A DNA stretch of 7,777 bases, from the NCBI GenBank assembly GCA_017407765.1, contig JAFQVZ010000082.1:1-7777 (forward strand). Direction: 5' to 3'. Source of the stretch: Clostridia bacterium (GTDB lineage Bacteria; Bacillota; Clostridia; Oscillospirales; Butyricicoccaceae). The notes beneath the pieces were generated by a model, which saw only the letters and a list, made by a program, of their open reading frames with translations, did no database searches and was not told the origin of the DNA. Of this stretch, positions 1-6,350 are shown one piece after another. Every line of letters begins with the position of its first letter. Position 1 is the first letter of the stretch. The translations under genes were made by a program, and so were the position numbers.

Positions 1-1026
1 GCGTCTGGCAAACAGGGCGCGCTTTTCAGGGTTCTGGGCAAGGTCGATGATATAGGAAGCGAAGGTTTCATAATCTCCGGGATTGAAGATATATCCGTCC
101 TCGCCGCTGTCGATCAGGTCACGCATGCCGCCGACATCGCTTGTGATAACGGCACAGCCCTCACGGATACCCTCGAGGATAGAGTAGGGGAAGGATTCCG
201 AGATAGAACAAAGGACGTCGATGTCGCAGACCGAGAAGAAGGTCCTGACATCCTTGATCCAGCCCATAAAGGCAACGCTGCTGTCGATGCCCAGCTCGCG
301 GGAAAGGGCGATAAGCTTGTCCATCTCTTCACCGTCGCCGCCGATGATAAGCTTGAGGTTGGGAACCGCCTTTTTGGCAATGGCGAAGGCTTTGAGCAGG
401 GTCGAGATATCCTTAACGGGATTAAGACGTGCCGGGATGCCCAGAATGATGTCGCCCTCGTTATATTCAAGGCCGGCTTCGGCGAGATAGGCTTTTCGTT
501 CGGCCTTTTCGATAGGATCGCTGAAGTCAAGGCCGTTATAGATGGTCATCATCTTGAGAGAAGAGAAGCCTCGCTCGACCAGCATACGGCGGAAGTTCTC
601 GGATACTGTAGTATAGTAGTCGAAGAAGCGGAGCGCTGCCGAGTTGAACTTGCCGAAGGTGTTGTGCTTAAGGGCGCTGTGCATATAGTCCAGCTTATAG
701 TCGCTGTGTACGGTTGTGACGATCGTAGAACCTGCAAAAATCTTACACAGGACTCCGGCAAGATTGGCCTTGGCACCGTGACAGTGGATGATATCGGGAC
801 GCTCTTTTCTGGCGTATTTGATAAGCCTCAGATAGTCCATCGGGACATTTTTTGAGAAGAAGGTTTTGGTTTTGATGCCCATTGCGGCGGCATCGTCGGG
901 AAAATCGCCGTCGCGCAGGCTGACCAGGGTCAGGTCGCTTTTTTCTTTGAGGCGAGAGCACAGGGCAAGGATATGGGTTTTTGCGCCGCCCTTATCGCCG
1001 CCGCCTGCTATATGCATGAGTTTCAT
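1..1026 (-). CDS. GT4-family glycosyltransferase (3' end missing)
   Basis: Retaining GT-B glycosyltransferase, probably cytosolic or membrane-associated, transferring a sugar from a nucleotide donor in envelope or exopolysaccharide synthesis. The acceptor cannot be told. I read 342 codons without a stop, from ATG at 1026 to the left edge. The family usually has 360-390 residues, so about 20-50 C-terminal residues are outside. The N-terminal domain opens with a glycine-rich loop (GGGDKGGAKTHIL, residues 8-20), followed by HCHGAKANLAG (81-91) and TTVHS (104-108). The C-terminal donor domain starts near residue 195 (GIPARLNPVKD) and has IIGGDGEEM (227-235) and the GT4 E-x7-E signature in SESFPYSILEG, with E277 and E285. 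A GGAG site at 1035-1038 lies 8 nt before the ATG, favouring M1 over M4. It is divergent from the phosphoesterase gene. Family assignment is firm; substrate is unknown. Confidence 0.9.
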   Translation of the reverse strand, partial: MKLMHIAGGGDKGGAKTHILALCSRLKEKSDLTLVSLRDGDFPDDAAAMGIKTKTFFSKNVPMDYLRLIKYARKERPDIIHCHGAKANLAGVLCKIFAGSTIVTTVHSDYKLDYMHSALKHNTFGKFNSAALRFFDYYTTVSENFRRMLVERGFSSLKMMTIYNGLDFSDPIEKAERKAYLAEAGLEYNEGDIILGIPARLNPVKDISTLLKAFAIAKKAVPNLKLIIGGDGEEMDKLIALSRELGIDSSVAFMGWIKDVRTFFSVCDIDVLCSISESFPYSILEGIREGCAVITSDVGGMRDLIDSGEDGYIFNPGDYETFASYIIDLAQNPEKRALFARR

Positions 1027-1078
1027 AGATATGTCTCCATTTCGACGCGGCTCAAATGGCCGCACTAATACAATTATA

Positions 1079-1107
1079 ATTATACCCTTCGGCCGCCTGA
1101 GGGTCAA
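1079..1107 (-). promoter_or_regulatory. Sigma-A-type promoter of the glycosyltransferase gene
   Basis: On the minus strand a -35 TTGACC (1102-1107) and a perfect -10 TATAAT (1079-1084) are separated by 17 bp. A second TATAAT follows directly at 1073-1078. Transcription would start near 1070, leaving a leader of about 45 nt. Predicted from consensus match only. Confidence 0.75.
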
Positions 1108-1119
1108 TAAAAACAGCTC

Positions 1120-1148
1120 TTTTAATGGGAATTGAAGTGTGGTAGTAT
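1120..1148 (+). promoter_or_regulatory. Possible weak extended -10 promoter of the metallophosphoesterase gene
   Basis: TAGTAT at 1143-1148 is preceded directly by TGG (1140-1142), giving an extended -10 (TGN). A poor -35, TTTTAA at 1120-1125, sits 17 bp upstream. No better plus-strand promoter is visible between the divergent genes. The rest of the 1027-1192 gap holds only the opposite promoter and the two ribosome sites. Confidence 0.35.
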
Positions 1149-1192
1149 AGTATCAGACCAAAATACCATTTTATTCGATCGGAGGAATCATT

Positions 1193-1987
1193 ATGGGATA
1201 CAGGATAGGCCATGTCAGTGATATGCATTTGAACACAGCCGGGAATGAGGCTATTTCAAAAATGATCGCAGAGGCGGGCGGCGACCCTCTCGCCAGTTTC
1301 AGGCTGGCGCTGGAGGAGCTTTCAAAAGAGAAGCTCGATCTTCTGTTGATGACCGGCGACCTCTGCCACGAAGGAACTGTGGAGGAGTATAAGCTGCTGC
1401 GTTCCCTTTGTGATGAATACCTGCCCGGTGTGCCGGTCTTTGCGACCCTCGGCAACCATGATATGAGAAGAGAATACCGCGAGGGCTTTCTTGGCATCGA
1501 GAATGCGCCCGACACCCCTTACTGCGACACAATGATGTTAGGCGACATCCGCCTCATCGCTGTCGATTCGGCATGGGAGAAGCTGCTTTCGGGCAATATT
1601 GACGATGCTCAGTATGACTGGCTCGAGAAGGTTCTTGAAACACCCGCACCCGGCGGAAATATCCTTATGACCCATCATCCTTTCTGTCCCGAGCTGGAGA
1701 GCGGCGGAATGCCCATGAGTGACAGGCTCAGGAGCATTCTTAAGAACAACAACTTTATAGCCCTCTTTAACGGCCATGTCCACCGCAGCTGCACCGGTTT
1801 TGCGGCAGGTGTTCTGAGCATCACAGGTCAGTCGCTGGCATTTGATATCGAGATTCATCAGAAAACGGCGGTATACACCACACGCGGCGGATATAATATG
1901 TGCATTATCGACGATGAAGGCCAGTTCTTTATCGACAGCCGCATAGTGTCGCCCAAGGGCGCGATTTTCCAGAAAAAGAATATGTAA
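1193..1987 (+). CDS. Calcineurin-like metallophosphoesterase (possible cyclic-nucleotide phosphodiesterase type)
   Basis: Complete 264-residue cytosolic dimetal phosphoesterase. All blocks of the fold are present in order: D10-x-H12 in SDMHLN, GDLCHEG with D56, GNHDMR with N88 and H89, MTHHPF with H161/H162, and GHVHRS with H195 and H197. These are the expected two-metal ligands and the catalytic His, so the enzyme should be active. The spacing and length resemble the class III cyclic-nucleotide phosphodiesterase (CpdA-like) branch. That branch contains many enzymes of other or unknown substrate, so I give no symbol. There is no signal peptide or membrane segment. A strong GGAGG at 1181-1185 lies 7 nt before the ATG. 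The gene stands alone: divergent from the glycosyltransferase and closed by a strong terminator 4 nt after its stop. Confidence 0.88.
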   Translation: MGYRIGHVSDMHLNTAGNEAISKMIAEAGGDPLASFRLALEELSKEKLDLLLMTGDLCHEGTVEEYKLLRSLCDEYLPGVPVFATLGNHDMRREYREGFLGIENAPDTPYCDTMMLGDIRLIAVDSAWEKLLSGNIDDAQYDWLEKVLETPAPGGNILMTHHPFCPELESGGMPMSDRLRSILKNNNFIALFNGHVHRSCTGFAAGVLSITGQSLAFDIEIHQKTAVYTTRGGYNMCIIDDEGQFFIDSRIVSPKGAIFQKKNM

Positions 1988-1991
1988 ATGC

Positions 1992-2023
1992 AAAAACCAC
2001 CGCCCTTGAGGGCGGTGGTTTTT
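1992..2023. terminator. Strong bidirectional rho-independent terminator
   Basis: A perfect 14-bp stem (1992-2005 paired with 2010-2023) around a 4-nt loop. It has a GC-rich core (CCACCGCCC) flanked by A5 on the left and T5 on the right, so it reads as an intrinsic terminator on both strands. It closes the phosphoesterase gene (stop at 1987) from the left and the convergent threonine operon (last stop at 2028) from the right. Confidence 0.93.
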
Positions 2024-2027
2024 ATGT

Positions 2028-2192
2028 CTATCTTTTCTTATAAAGTGCAATTGCCATTGCCATACATCCCAAAGAGAGCAGGGACGAGGAAACTATGCCT
2101 TCGCCTGTATTCAATATATGATTTACTGTCCCGGCTGCAAAGCAGAGTGCTGCAAGTGCGAACATAATGCCGAGAATTGCGTTTCTGCTCAT
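2028..2192 (-). CDS. Small two-helix membrane protein, 54 residues, coupled to the ApgM-like gene
   Basis: Not a recognised family. The reading frame runs from ATG at 2192 to TAG at 2028-2030 and encodes 54 residues beginning MSRNAILGIM and ending ALYKKR. Two hydrophobic stretches are clear: about residues 5-24 (Ala/Leu/Phe/Ile-rich) and 33-51. A short loop between them holds N24-x-x-x-N28 and the acidic residue E31. Basic residues at both ends (R3; K52, K53, R54) predict a hairpin with both termini in the cytoplasm. Its ATG overlaps the TGA of the upstream gene as ATGA (2189-2192), the usual sign of translational coupling. Only a weak GGTGGGA-like ribosome site precedes it. It is the last gene of the thrC operon and ends 4 nt from the shared terminator stem. 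Function is unknown; a role tied to threonine or homoserine is only a guess from position. Confidence 0.7.
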   Translation of the reverse strand: MSRNAILGIMFALAALCFAAGTVNHILNTGEGIVSSSLLSLGCMAMAIALYKKR

Positions 2193-3406
2193 TTTATTCC
2201 CACCAGCAGATCCATAAGTCCGCAGGCCTTGTCAATATAGAGACCTGTTTTCTTTGCCTCGTTTTCGGTAAAACGAACCTCGCCGTTATCGCGTATATCG
2301 AAGCTGCGGACAAGGGCAAAGGGCACCGGCTCGCCCGTGTGGGTCATTATCGAGAGAGGAGTGGGGTGGTCGGGCATTACAAGGACCGACCAGTCTTCGC
2401 CGCATTCTCTGAGATACTTGAGGATGGGTGCTGCGACCTTTTCATCGATCTGTTCGATAGACCAGGCCTTTTCCTTTATCTCGTAGTGATGGCCGCACTC
2501 GTCGGGGGCCTCGATGTGGATATAAACAAGGTCATATCCGTTTTTTAGGGCATCTATTGCGGCACGACTCTTGGCGGAAAAATCGGTGTGGTAGGTTCCG
2601 GTGATGCCCGGGACTTTGATGACATCCATTCCGGCGCAGATGCCTATGCCCTGGATAAGGTCGACCGCCGAGATGACTGCCGAGCGCTTTACGCCGAATC
2701 TTTCGGCAAAAGGTGTCAGCGAGGGCTTTCGGCCCTCTCCCCAGAACCAGGCGCAGTTGGCGGGGTTGAGTCCGCGCTCAATGCGGCTCTTATTAATGGG
2801 ATGGTCACGCAGCAGCTTGTATGAGCGCAGCATGAGGTCAAGCAGCAGATCGGAGTTCTGGCCTTTGGGCAGATAAACAGAGGTCCGCTGTCCCGAAATA
2901 TCATGGGGAGGGGTCTGCTCGCCGCCTGTAAGGGCATTTCTGAGCACAAGACAATGGCGATAGCTGGTGCCGGTGTGGAACTCGACACCTTCGCTGCCCA
3001 GATTCTCGCTAAGGTATTTTATAAGCACATCGGCTTCTTCGGTGGTGATCTCGCCGCCCGAATAGTCGGCCATCACGGTTTCTTCATCATCGGGAAGCCC
3101 GGGCAGGGTGACAAGATTGCAGCGATAGGTCACATCGACATGTGCAAGATCGATCCCTATGCTTGCGGCTTCAAGGGGAGAACGCCCGGTGTGGTAGATG
3201 GCGGGATCATAGCCGAACACCGAGAGATTGGCTGTGTCGCTGCCGGGAGCCATGCCTTCGGGAACGGTGCGTGCCATGCCGAACATTCCGTGACGGGCAA
3301 TAAGGTCCATGGCAGGGTGACAGGCTGCTTCGAGGGGAGTCAGGCCGCCCAGTTCAGGGACGGCATAATCGGCCATGCCGTCGCCAAGGATAACTACACT
3401 TTTCAT
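2189..3406 (-). CDS. ApgM-family phosphotransfer enzyme, probable homoserine kinase (annotated elsewhere as cofactor-independent phosphoglycerate mutase)
   Basis: 405-residue cytosolic protein of the alkaline phosphatase superfamily, archaeal-type (ApgM) phosphoglycerate mutase branch. Visible active-site elements are GDGMAD with D9, the nucleophile block GSDTANLSVFGYDP with S62, EAPDECGHH with D302 and H306/H307, MPDHP with D346 and H347, and MTHTGEP with H356. These match the two-metal site and phosphorylated Ser of the fold. One subgroup of this family is defined as a proposed homoserine kinase (TIGRFAM 'hyp_Hser_kinase') because it clusters with threonine genes in organisms lacking the GHMP kinase ThrB. 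Here it follows thrC by 9 nt, with its AGGAGG (3412-3417) overlapping the thrC stop, so homoserine to O-phosphohomoserine is the likely reaction. Sequence alone does not exclude a mutase. ATG at 3406 is supported by that ribosome site 5 nt upstream. Confidence 0.85.
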   Translation of the reverse strand: MKSVVILGDGMADYAVPELGGLTPLEAACHPAMDLIARHGMFGMARTVPEGMAPGSDTANLSVFGYDPAIYHTGRSPLEAASIGIDLAHVDVTYRCNLVTLPGLPDDEETVMADYSGGEITTEEADVLIKYLSENLGSEGVEFHTGTSYRHCLVLRNALTGGEQTPPHDISGQRTSVYLPKGQNSDLLLDLMLRSYKLLRDHPINKSRIERGLNPANCAWFWGEGRKPSLTPFAERFGVKRSAVISAVDLIQGIGICAGMDVIKVPGITGTYHTDFSAKSRAAIDALKNGYDLVYIHIEAPDECGHHYEIKEKAWSIEQIDEKVAAPILKYLRECGEDWSVLVMPDHPTPLSIMTHTGEPVPFALVRSFDIRDNGEVRFTENEAKKTGLYIDKACGLMDLLVGIK

Positions 3407-3411
3407 ATTGG

Positions 3412-3417
3412 CCTCCT
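3412..3417 (-). promoter_or_regulatory. Ribosome binding site of the ApgM-like gene, overlapping the thrC stop
   Basis: Minus-strand AGGAGG, a full anti-16S match, 5 nt before the ATG at 3406. Its first two bases, AG (3416-3417), lie within the thrC TAG stop (3416-3418). A ribosome ending thrC would therefore sit on this site, which suggests tight co-expression. Confidence 0.8.
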
Positions 3418-4897
3418 ATTCTGCCAGCCAGTTCTCAACAAAGTCTGCCATCTCATTTCTGCCGATAACTCCGGGGAAGGAGATCTCTGCATTTCTAAGG
3501 TCGGCAAGAGCCGAGGGCGGAACCTGAGCGATATATCGGCTGAGGCTGTCAAGCTGTTCGAATCCGTTTGCGGAAACCTTCTGCCCAAGGCACTTAAGCA
3601 TCGAGCCTGCAAACTTAAAGGGCGATGCGGTGGAAAGAACGACGCTGACATTTTTATCAGCATTTGCCTCGCGGTGCTGCATAAGTGCCGAAAGGCCCAC
3701 GGCAGTATGAGTATCGGCAGCATAGTCATAGTCATCGAATATCTGCCTTATTGTGTTGGATGTTGTTTCCTCATTGGAGCAGTAGCCAATAAATCCGGCT
3801 TCTTTGAGCTTTGAAAGCATATCTTCGGAGACTGTGTAGCAGCCGCTGTTTTTAAGCTGTTCCATAAGGTGGGAAACAGTCTCGGGATCGGAGAGCAGGC
3901 TCAGCATACGCTCGAGATTAGAGGATATGAGGATATCCATCGAGGGCGACATAGTCAGATGGAAGGGGCGGTTGCGGTCGTATGTGCCGGTGCGGATAAA
4001 ATCGGTGAGAACATCGTTTTTGTTGGAGGCGCATATCAGCTTTCCAACAGGCAGGCCGCTGAGCTTGGCGAAATAGCCTGCGAGGATGTTGCCGAAGTTT
4101 CCGGTAGGCACGCAGAAATCAACAGCCTCGCCCGGTTTAATGGCATTTTTATTAAGAAGCTGCAGATATGCCGAATAGTAATAGACTATCTGCGGCGCCA
4201 GCCTGCCCCAGTTGATGGAATTGGCGCTGGAGAGAACCACATTGTGCTCAAGCAGCCTTTTGGAAAGAGCAGAGTCGGAAAATATCGCCTTGACGCCGCT
4301 CTGGGCATCATCAAAGTTGCCCTTTACAGCAGTCACCATGACATTATCGCCCTTCTGAGTGACCATCTGAAGGCGCTGGATGTCGGAAACTCCGCCATCG
4401 GGATAGAAAACACATATCTTTGTGCCGGGAACATCCGCGAAGCCTTCGAGCGCGGCTTTGCCGGTGTCGCCGCTGGTGGCGACAAGAATGGCAACGGTGT
4501 GGCTGCTGCCGCATTTTTTCACCGAGGCCGACATAAGATATGGCAGGAGCTGCAGCGCAAAGTCTTTGAATGCGCAGGTGGGGCCATGGAAAAGCTCGAG
4601 CACATGGGTATCGTTATCAAGCGTGTGAATAGGCGCGACAAGAGGGCTGCCAAAAGAGGAATAGGCCTTGCGGCAATATTCCAGCAGCTCTTCTTCGGTA
4701 AATCCGGGAAGGAAGGGAAGAATGACCCTGGCTGCCAGCTCGGGATACGGCAGCTCCTTCATGTTCTCGATTTCGGCAAGAGAAAAATGAGGGATCGAGT
4801 CGGGTATATAAAGTCCGCCGTCGGGCGCAAGGCCTTTCATAATGGCTTCGGCAGCCGTTGCGGTGAGGGCGCTGTTTCTTGTGCTTACAAAACGCAT
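3416..4897 (-). CDS. thrC: Threonine synthase
   Basis: PLP enzyme (fold type II) converting O-phospho-L-homoserine and water to L-threonine and phosphate in the cytosol. The 493-residue length fits the longer, ThrC-type class. The N-terminal threonine synthase domain is recognisable from MRFVSTRNSALTATAAEAIMKGLAPDGGLYIP. The PLP-binding Lys is K111 in ELFHGPTCAFKDFALQLLP. VATSGDTGKAALEGF (139-153) and FCVPTGNFGNILAGYFAK (261-278) are the conserved substrate- and cofactor-phosphate regions. ATG at 4897 has AAGGAG (4907-4912) 9 nt upstream. It is the first gene of the operon with the ApgM-like enzyme, the likely source of its substrate. The leader is only about 30 nt, with no room for a T-box or a threonine leader peptide, so no attenuation is visible. 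Confidence 0.96.
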   Translation of the reverse strand: MRFVSTRNSALTATAAEAIMKGLAPDGGLYIPDSIPHFSLAEIENMKELPYPELAARVILPFLPGFTEEELLEYCRKAYSSFGSPLVAPIHTLDNDTHVLELFHGPTCAFKDFALQLLPYLMSASVKKCGSSHTVAILVATSGDTGKAALEGFADVPGTKICVFYPDGGVSDIQRLQMVTQKGDNVMVTAVKGNFDDAQSGVKAIFSDSALSKRLLEHNVVLSSANSINWGRLAPQIVYYYSAYLQLLNKNAIKPGEAVDFCVPTGNFGNILAGYFAKLSGLPVGKLICASNKNDVLTDFIRTGTYDRNRPFHLTMSPSMDILISSNLERMLSLLSDPETVSHLMEQLKNSGCYTVSEDMLSKLKEAGFIGYCSNEETTSNTIRQIFDDYDYAADTHTAVGLSALMQHREANADKNVSVVLSTASPFKFAGSMLKCLGQKVSANGFEQLDSLSRYIAQVPPSALADLRNAEISFPGVIGRNEMADFVENWLAE

Positions 4898-4932
4898 ATC
4901 GGATATCTCCTTTTATTTGTTTTTGTAATATA

Positions 4933-4962
4933 AGTATAACACCCGTCCGACATTGCTGTAAA
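4933..4962 (-). promoter_or_regulatory. Promoter of the thrC operon
   Basis: Minus-strand -35 TTTACA (4957-4962, 5 of 6 to consensus), an 18-bp spacer and -10 TATACT (4933-4938). The predicted start near 4926 gives a leader of about 29 nt. It sits directly after the ackA terminator, so read-through from ackA should be limited. Confidence 0.7.
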
Positions 4963-4964
4963 CA

Positions 4965-5002
4965 TAAAAAGAAAACCGGAAGGCCAGTTAAGGCCTCCCG
5001 GT
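4965..5002 (-). terminator. Rho-independent terminator of ackA
   Basis: Minus-strand 11-bp stem (5002-4992 with 4985-4975, one G-U pair) around a 6-nt loop, followed by TTTTCTTTTT (4974-4965). It lies 34 nt after the ackA stop. It lacks a T-run on the plus strand, so it works in one direction only. Confidence 0.88.
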
Positions 5003-5036
5003 CGGAGTTTCTGATATGATGTTTCAAGCTTTAAAA

Positions 5037-6236
5037 TTAGAGCTTGGAAACGATCTCCTGTGTATCCATAGCGATGACGAGCTCTTCGTTTGTGGGGATG
5101 ACGAAGACCTTAGCCTTGGAACCCGCGCCTGTGATATCAACTGTGCCGCGAACTGCGTTCTTGGCAGCGTCGATCTCAACGCCCATGTACTCGAGGCCGG
5201 AAGCGATCTTAGCGCGCATCTCGGGAGAGTTCTCGCCGAGGCCGGCTGTGAAGACGATAGCGTCTACGCCGCCGAGAGCAGCAGCATAGGAGCCGATGTA
5301 CTTCTTGACGCTGTAAGCGAAGACGTCCAGAGCCAGCTGAGCTCTCTCGTTGCCTTCTGCAGCAGCATTGTCGAGGTCACGGAAGTCGGAGGAAACACCG
5401 GACAGACCCATAACGCCGGACTTCTTGTTCAGCATGTTGAGGACCTGAGAAGGTGTCATGCCTTCGTTGTTAGCGATGACTTCAACGATAGCGGGGTCGA
5501 TGGAACCCGAACGTGTGCCCATGGGAACGCCTTCCAGAGGTGTCAGGCCCATGGATGTGTCGAAGCACTTGCCGTCCTTAACAGCGGCCATCGAAGAGCC
5601 GTTGCCGAGGTGGCATGTGATGATCTTTGTGCCTTCAGCACCGCCGAGCAGCTCAGCAGCCTGAGCCGATACGTAACGGTGGGATGTGCCGTGGAAGCCG
5701 TAGCGGCGGATGCCGTACTTCTCATACATCTCATAGGGGATAGCATACATGTAGGAGCTCTTGGGCATGGACTGGTGGAAAGCTGTGTCGAATACAGCTA
5801 CCTGGGGAACGCCGGGCATGACCTTAGCGCAAGCTTCGATACCCATCAGGTTTGCGGGGTTGTGCAGGGGGCCGAGGGGGATGCACTCCTTGATAGCCTC
5901 GATAACGGGCTCGTTGATGAGAACCGACTCAGAGAACTTCTGGCCGCCGTGCAGTACGCGGTGACCGACAGCGTCGATCTCCTTCATGCTGGCGATAACG
6001 CCGTTCTTCTCGTCTACGAGAGCGTTCAGAACTGCCTCGATAGCTTCGGCATGTGTGGGCATAGCAACGTCGATTGCGTTGATAGCTTCCTTGCCTTCTA
6101 CCTGGGGCTTGTAAGTGAACTTGCCGTCAAGACCGATTCTCTCGCAGAGACCCTTAGCCTTGATGTCCTTTGTTGTCATGTCGAACAGCTGATACTTGAG
6201 CGAAGAGCTGCCGGCGTTGATAACGAGAATATTCAT
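5037..6236 (-). CDS. ackA: Acetate kinase
   Basis: Cytosolic ASKHA-fold kinase, acetate + ATP to acetyl phosphate + ADP, normally run toward ATP synthesis in fermenters. From ATG at 6236 it has 399 residues, the normal length. The family's active-site residues are all present: N7 in [16 protein letters not shown]93 in GHRVLHGG, H125 in PLHNPAN, D150 in [11 protein letters not shown]182 in GFHGTSHRY, the ATP loop HLGNGSS (209-215), R242 in [24 protein letters not shown] (322-336) and E384 in PTNEE. A longer frame opens at 6281, but it adds 15 residues with no family likeness; AGGAG (6247-6251) fixes the start at 6236. Asp, Asn, Phe, Ile and Lys are almost always GAC, AAC, TTC, ATC and AAG in the parts I read, unlike the neighbouring genes, which points to high expression. 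It has its own promoter and terminator. No pta gene lies next to it. Confidence 0.97.
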   Translation of the reverse strand: MNILVINAGSSSLKYQLFDMTTKDIKAKGLCERIGLDGKFTYKPQVEGKEAINAIDVAMPTHAEAIEAVLNALVDEKNGVIASMKEIDAVGHRVLHGGQKFSESVLINEPVIEAIKECIPLGPLHNPANLMGIEACAKVMPGVPQVAVFDTAFHQSMPKSSYMYAIPYEMYEKYGIRRYGFHGTSHRYVSAQAAELLGGAEGTKIITCHLGNGSSMAAVKDGKCFDTSMGLTPLEGVPMGTRSGSIDPAIVEVIANNEGMTPSQVLNMLNKKSGVMGLSGVSSDFRDLDNAAAEGNERAQLALDVFAYSVKKYIGSYAAALGGVDAIVFTAGLGENSPEMRAKIASGLEYMGVEIDAAKNAVRGTVDITGAGSKAKVFVIPTNEELVIAMDTQEIVSKL

Positions 6237-6246
6237 TTCAAACACA

Positions 6247-6251
6247 CTCCT
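6247..6251 (-). promoter_or_regulatory. Ribosome binding site fixing the ackA start
   Basis: AGGAG on the minus strand, 10 nt before the ATG at 6236. It lies inside the longer frame opened at 6281, and no comparable site precedes 6281, so the shorter 399-residue protein is the product. Confidence 0.85.
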
Positions 6252-6259
6252 AAATATTA

Positions 6260-6288
6260 TTGATTTAAAATTTGCTTTCATTTATAAT
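6260..6288 (+). promoter_or_regulatory. Probable promoter of tmcAL
   Basis: Plus-strand -35 TTGATT (6260-6265, 4 of 6), a 17-bp spacer and a perfect -10 TATAAT (6283-6288). Start predicted near 6295, leaving a leader of about 56 nt. It lies within the ackA 5' leader, so ackA transcription runs across it. Confidence 0.6.
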
Positions 6289-6303
6289 GACCATAGCAAA
6301 ATA

Positions 6304-6332
6304 ATTCTACAACATAATTTGCGTGTTGACAA
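6304..6332 (-). promoter_or_regulatory. Promoter of ackA
   Basis: Minus-strand -35 TTGTCA (6327-6332, 5 of 6), a 17-bp spacer and -10 TAGAAT (6304-6309, 5 of 6). Start predicted near 6297, giving a leader of about 61 nt. The -35 lies within GTTGACAAC (6325-6333), a 4+4 palindrome also found over the GntR promoter -35. Confidence 0.7.
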
Positions 6333-6350
6333 CAGTGTTTTGGAGAAAAA

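Noticed and set aside
114..530. 138-codon minus-strand frame at the left end
   Set aside because: Out-of-frame shadow of the glycosyltransferase, which reads through the whole region in another frame with clear GT4 motifs.
1140..1168. TGGTA ... TACCA inverted repeat before the phosphoesterase gene
   Set aside because: Only 5-bp arms separated by 19 nt; too short to call an operator or hairpin.
2903..3814. 303-codon plus-strand frame across the thrC/ApgM-like junction
   Set aside because: Antisense to two well-supported genes; its protein has no recognisable motifs.
4898..4932. Threonine attenuator, leader peptide or T-box before thrC
   Set aside because: The leader is about 30 nt, with no Thr codon run and no alternative hairpin.
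3869..4933. 354-codon plus-strand frame opposite thrC
   Set aside because: Antisense shadow of thrC without a ribosome site or recognisable domain; it also runs through the thrC promoter region.
5016..6263. 415-codon plus-strand frame covering all of ackA
   Set aside because: Exact antisense of ackA. Its Val/Ser/Asp/Cys/Leu-rich sequence mirrors the C-ending codon bias of ackA and shows no family motif; AckA has every active-site residue.
6237..6281. N-terminal extension of acetate kinase from ATG at 6281
   Set aside because: Adds 15 residues not seen in the family, lacks a ribosome site, and overlaps the leader and AGGAG of the 6236 start.
6326..6331. Plus-strand TTGACA as a -35 for tmcAL
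   Set aside because: A 17-bp spacer would put the -10 at the start codon, where no TATAAT-like sequence exists. On the other strand it forms the ackA -35.
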